From Paracoccaceae bacterium (GTDB lineage: Bacteria > Pseudomonadota > Alphaproteobacteria > Rhodobacterales > Rhodobacteraceae): DNA of 6,504 bases. Positions 5,654-6,504 of the stretch are shown one piece after another; the first letter of the stretch is position 1; the number at the start of each line of letters is the position of its first letter. Where the stretch lies: positions 1-6,504 of the forward strand of contig JALSGY010000017.1 of assembly GCA_026982515.1 (NCBI GenBank), in the 5' to 3' direction. The notes below the pieces were generated by a model. The model was not told the origin of the DNA and made no database searches. It worked only from the letters and a program-made list of their open reading frames with translations. Position numbers and translations under genes: made by a program.

Positions 5654-5679
5654 GGCGCATGAGGTTGCCCTCATGCGCC
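5654..5679 (-). terminator. Rho-independent terminator of the peroxiredoxin gene (possibly bidirectional)
   Basis: An 11-base-pair perfect stem (5654-5664 with 5669-5679) has a four-base loop. On the minus strand it is followed by CTTTTC, a short U-tract, so it best serves the peroxiredoxin gene, whose stop lies 37 bases before it. On the plus strand it lies 27 bases after the oxyR stop and lacks a U-tract, but may still help end that transcript. Confidence 0.7.
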
Positions 5680-5716
5680 GTGCGATGGCCTTCGTGCCGG
5701 GCGCGCCGGTCGCGGC

Positions 5717-6250
5717 TCAGGCCCTGGCGCGCAGATACTCCAGCACCGTCTCGGGGGAGCTTTCCCCGTAGGGATCTTCGCCGTGGTTGTCCTCGCGGCC
5801 GGGTTCCTCGAACCAGGCCTCGATCACGCCGTCGTCGATCACCGCCGCATAGCGCCAGGAGCGGTAGCCGAAGCCGAGGTTGTCCTTGTCCACCAGCATC
5901 CCGATCTGGCGGGTGAAGATGCCCGAGCCGTCCGGGATCACCTTGACGTTCTCCAGCTTCTGGTCACGCGCCCAGGCGTTCATCACGAAGCTGTCGTTCA
6001 CGGACATGCAGTAGATCTCGTCGATGCCCAGCTTGCGGAACTCTTCGGCGTTCTTCTCGTAGCCCGGCAGCTGGTAGGTGGAGCAGGTGGGCGTGAACGC
6101 CCCGGGCAGCGAGAACAGCACCACCCGCTTGCCCGCGAAGTAGTCGTCGCTGGTCATCTTCTGCCAGCGGTAGGGGTTGGGGCCGCCGACGGATTCGTCG
6201 CGCACCCGGGTGTGGAAGGTGACGTTCGGCACTTTCACGCCAACATGCAT
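5717..6250 (-). CDS. Prx5-type peroxiredoxin (AhpC/TSA-redoxin family)
   Basis: This 177-residue cytoplasmic thiol peroxidase reduces hydrogen peroxide and organic hydroperoxides. The peroxidatic cysteine is Cys56 within LPGAFTPTCS, the signature of the Prx5/type II peroxiredoxin group, and the expected CMSVNDSFVMNAWA segment follows at 81-94. The only other cysteine is Cys81, so there is no clear C-terminal resolving cysteine; glutathione/glutaredoxin recycling is a reasonable inference. No C-terminal glutaredoxin domain is fused. The frame is open upstream to 6442, but the ATG at 6250 is chosen because homology begins there and GAGGAG lies seven bases upstream (6263-6258). It converges on oxyR and has its own candidate promoter and terminator, so it appears to be a single-gene unit. 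The nearby catalase and OxyR suggest membership of the peroxide response, although no OxyR site was recognised before it. Confidence 0.95.
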   Translation of the reverse strand: MHVGVKVPNVTFHTRVRDESVGGPNPYRWQKMTSDDYFAGKRVVLFSLPGAFTPTCSTYQLPGYEKNAEEFRKLGIDEIYCMSVNDSFVMNAWARDQKLENVKVIPDGSGIFTRQIGMLVDKDNLGFGYRSWRYAAVIDDGVIEAWFEEPGREDNHGEDPYGESSPETVLEYLRARA

Positions 6251-6284
6251 TGTCTGTCTCCTCATTTGTATGGACGTTTCGTGC

Positions 6285-6313
6285 GAATTAGAATGAATCC
6301 AGACCGGGCGCAA
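6285..6313 (-). promoter_or_regulatory. Candidate peroxiredoxin promoter
   Basis: On the minus strand, TTGCGC (6313-6308) and TAATTC (6290-6285) are spaced by 17 bases. Transcription would start near 6278 and give a leader of about 28 bases containing the GAGGAG ribosome binding site. The match is moderate; the short AT-rich patch around 6266-6300 supports the location. Confidence 0.35.
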
Positions 6314-6446
6314 CGTGGATGCGGACAAAACCTGACGCTGGGGAAGGCTGCGCCCTGGATGCCGCGCAACCCGGCCCTTCGCCGCCGGCCCTTTACCGGG
6401 GCGGCCAATATGGATAAGCCTGCCCCGAACAGCCAGGAGCATCCCC

Positions 6447-6504
6447 GTGCGTGATCTGAAGATTCCCAGCCAGCGCCACCCCGAAAAGGCCCACAGGCCC
6501 GACA
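6447..6504 (+). CDS. lipA: Lipoyl synthase LipA, N-terminal fragment
   Basis: Nineteen codons are present before the right edge. The peptide contains DLKIPSQRHPEKAHRPD, which matches the N-terminus I know for LipA of Rhodobacteraceae. LipA is the radical-SAM enzyme that inserts two sulfur atoms into the octanoyl group on lipoyl domains of 2-oxoacid dehydrogenases and the glycine cleavage H protein. The iron-sulfur cluster cysteines lie beyond the window. The start is GTG at 6447, supported by AGGAG at 6435-6439, seven bases upstream. It diverges from the peroxiredoxin gene across 196 bases. No clear sigma-70 promoter was found for it. The leader carries an imperfect G+C-rich hairpin (6381-6388 with 6396-6405, two-base bulge). 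Confidence 0.85.
   Translation, partial: MRDLKIPSQRHPEKAHRPD

Noticed and set aside
4691..5674. Long minus-strand open frame antisense to oxyR
   Set aside because: The plus strand is an unambiguous OxyR; the antisense product is Gln/Arg/Gly-rich with no domain.

Overview
The window comes from a GC-rich alphaproteobacterium, most likely Rhodobacteraceae (Rhodobacter/Paracoccus-like). This rests on base composition, on two lineage-typical proteins recognised by pattern (a DUF6477 protein and a helix-turn-helix/DUF6456 protein, side by side), and on a LipA N-terminus of the type I know from this family. No mobile element, CRISPR array, tRNA or rRNA was seen, and no gap between genes exceeds about 260 bases.

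Layout, left to right: the first codons of a class III aminotransferase (minus strand, runs off the left edge); a membrane fatty acid desaturase (266-1306, plus); a 111-residue DUF6477 protein (1291-1626, minus) whose 3' end overlaps the desaturase tail to tail; an AT-rich divergent promoter region (1627-1883); a 376-residue HTH plus DUF6456 regulator (1884-3014, plus); a strong hairpin; a monofunctional catalase (3141-4589, minus); a 92-base AT-rich divergent promoter; oxyR (4682-5626, plus); a hairpin terminator; a Prx5-type peroxiredoxin (5717-6250, minus); and the start of lipA (6447 onward, plus, runs off the right edge).

Two units stand out. The first is a peroxide-defence group: catalase and oxyR diverge from a shared promoter, and a peroxiredoxin faces oxyR's 3' end. 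OxyR keeps the two redox cysteines in the nine-residue spacing of the classical sensor. The second is the divergent DUF6477/DUF6456 pair. From memory of the literature, the DUF6456 protein looks like a homologue of GafA, the direct activator of the Rhodobacter capsulatus gene transfer agent. It appears to join two modules across a glycine-rich linker. Its upstream region carries a near-match to a CtrA site and a perfect 8+8 inverted repeat. The CtrA-like site fits the reported CtrA control of gafA. If the identification holds, this locus is the switch that controls whether the host makes gene transfer agent particles; the particle genes themselves are not in this window.
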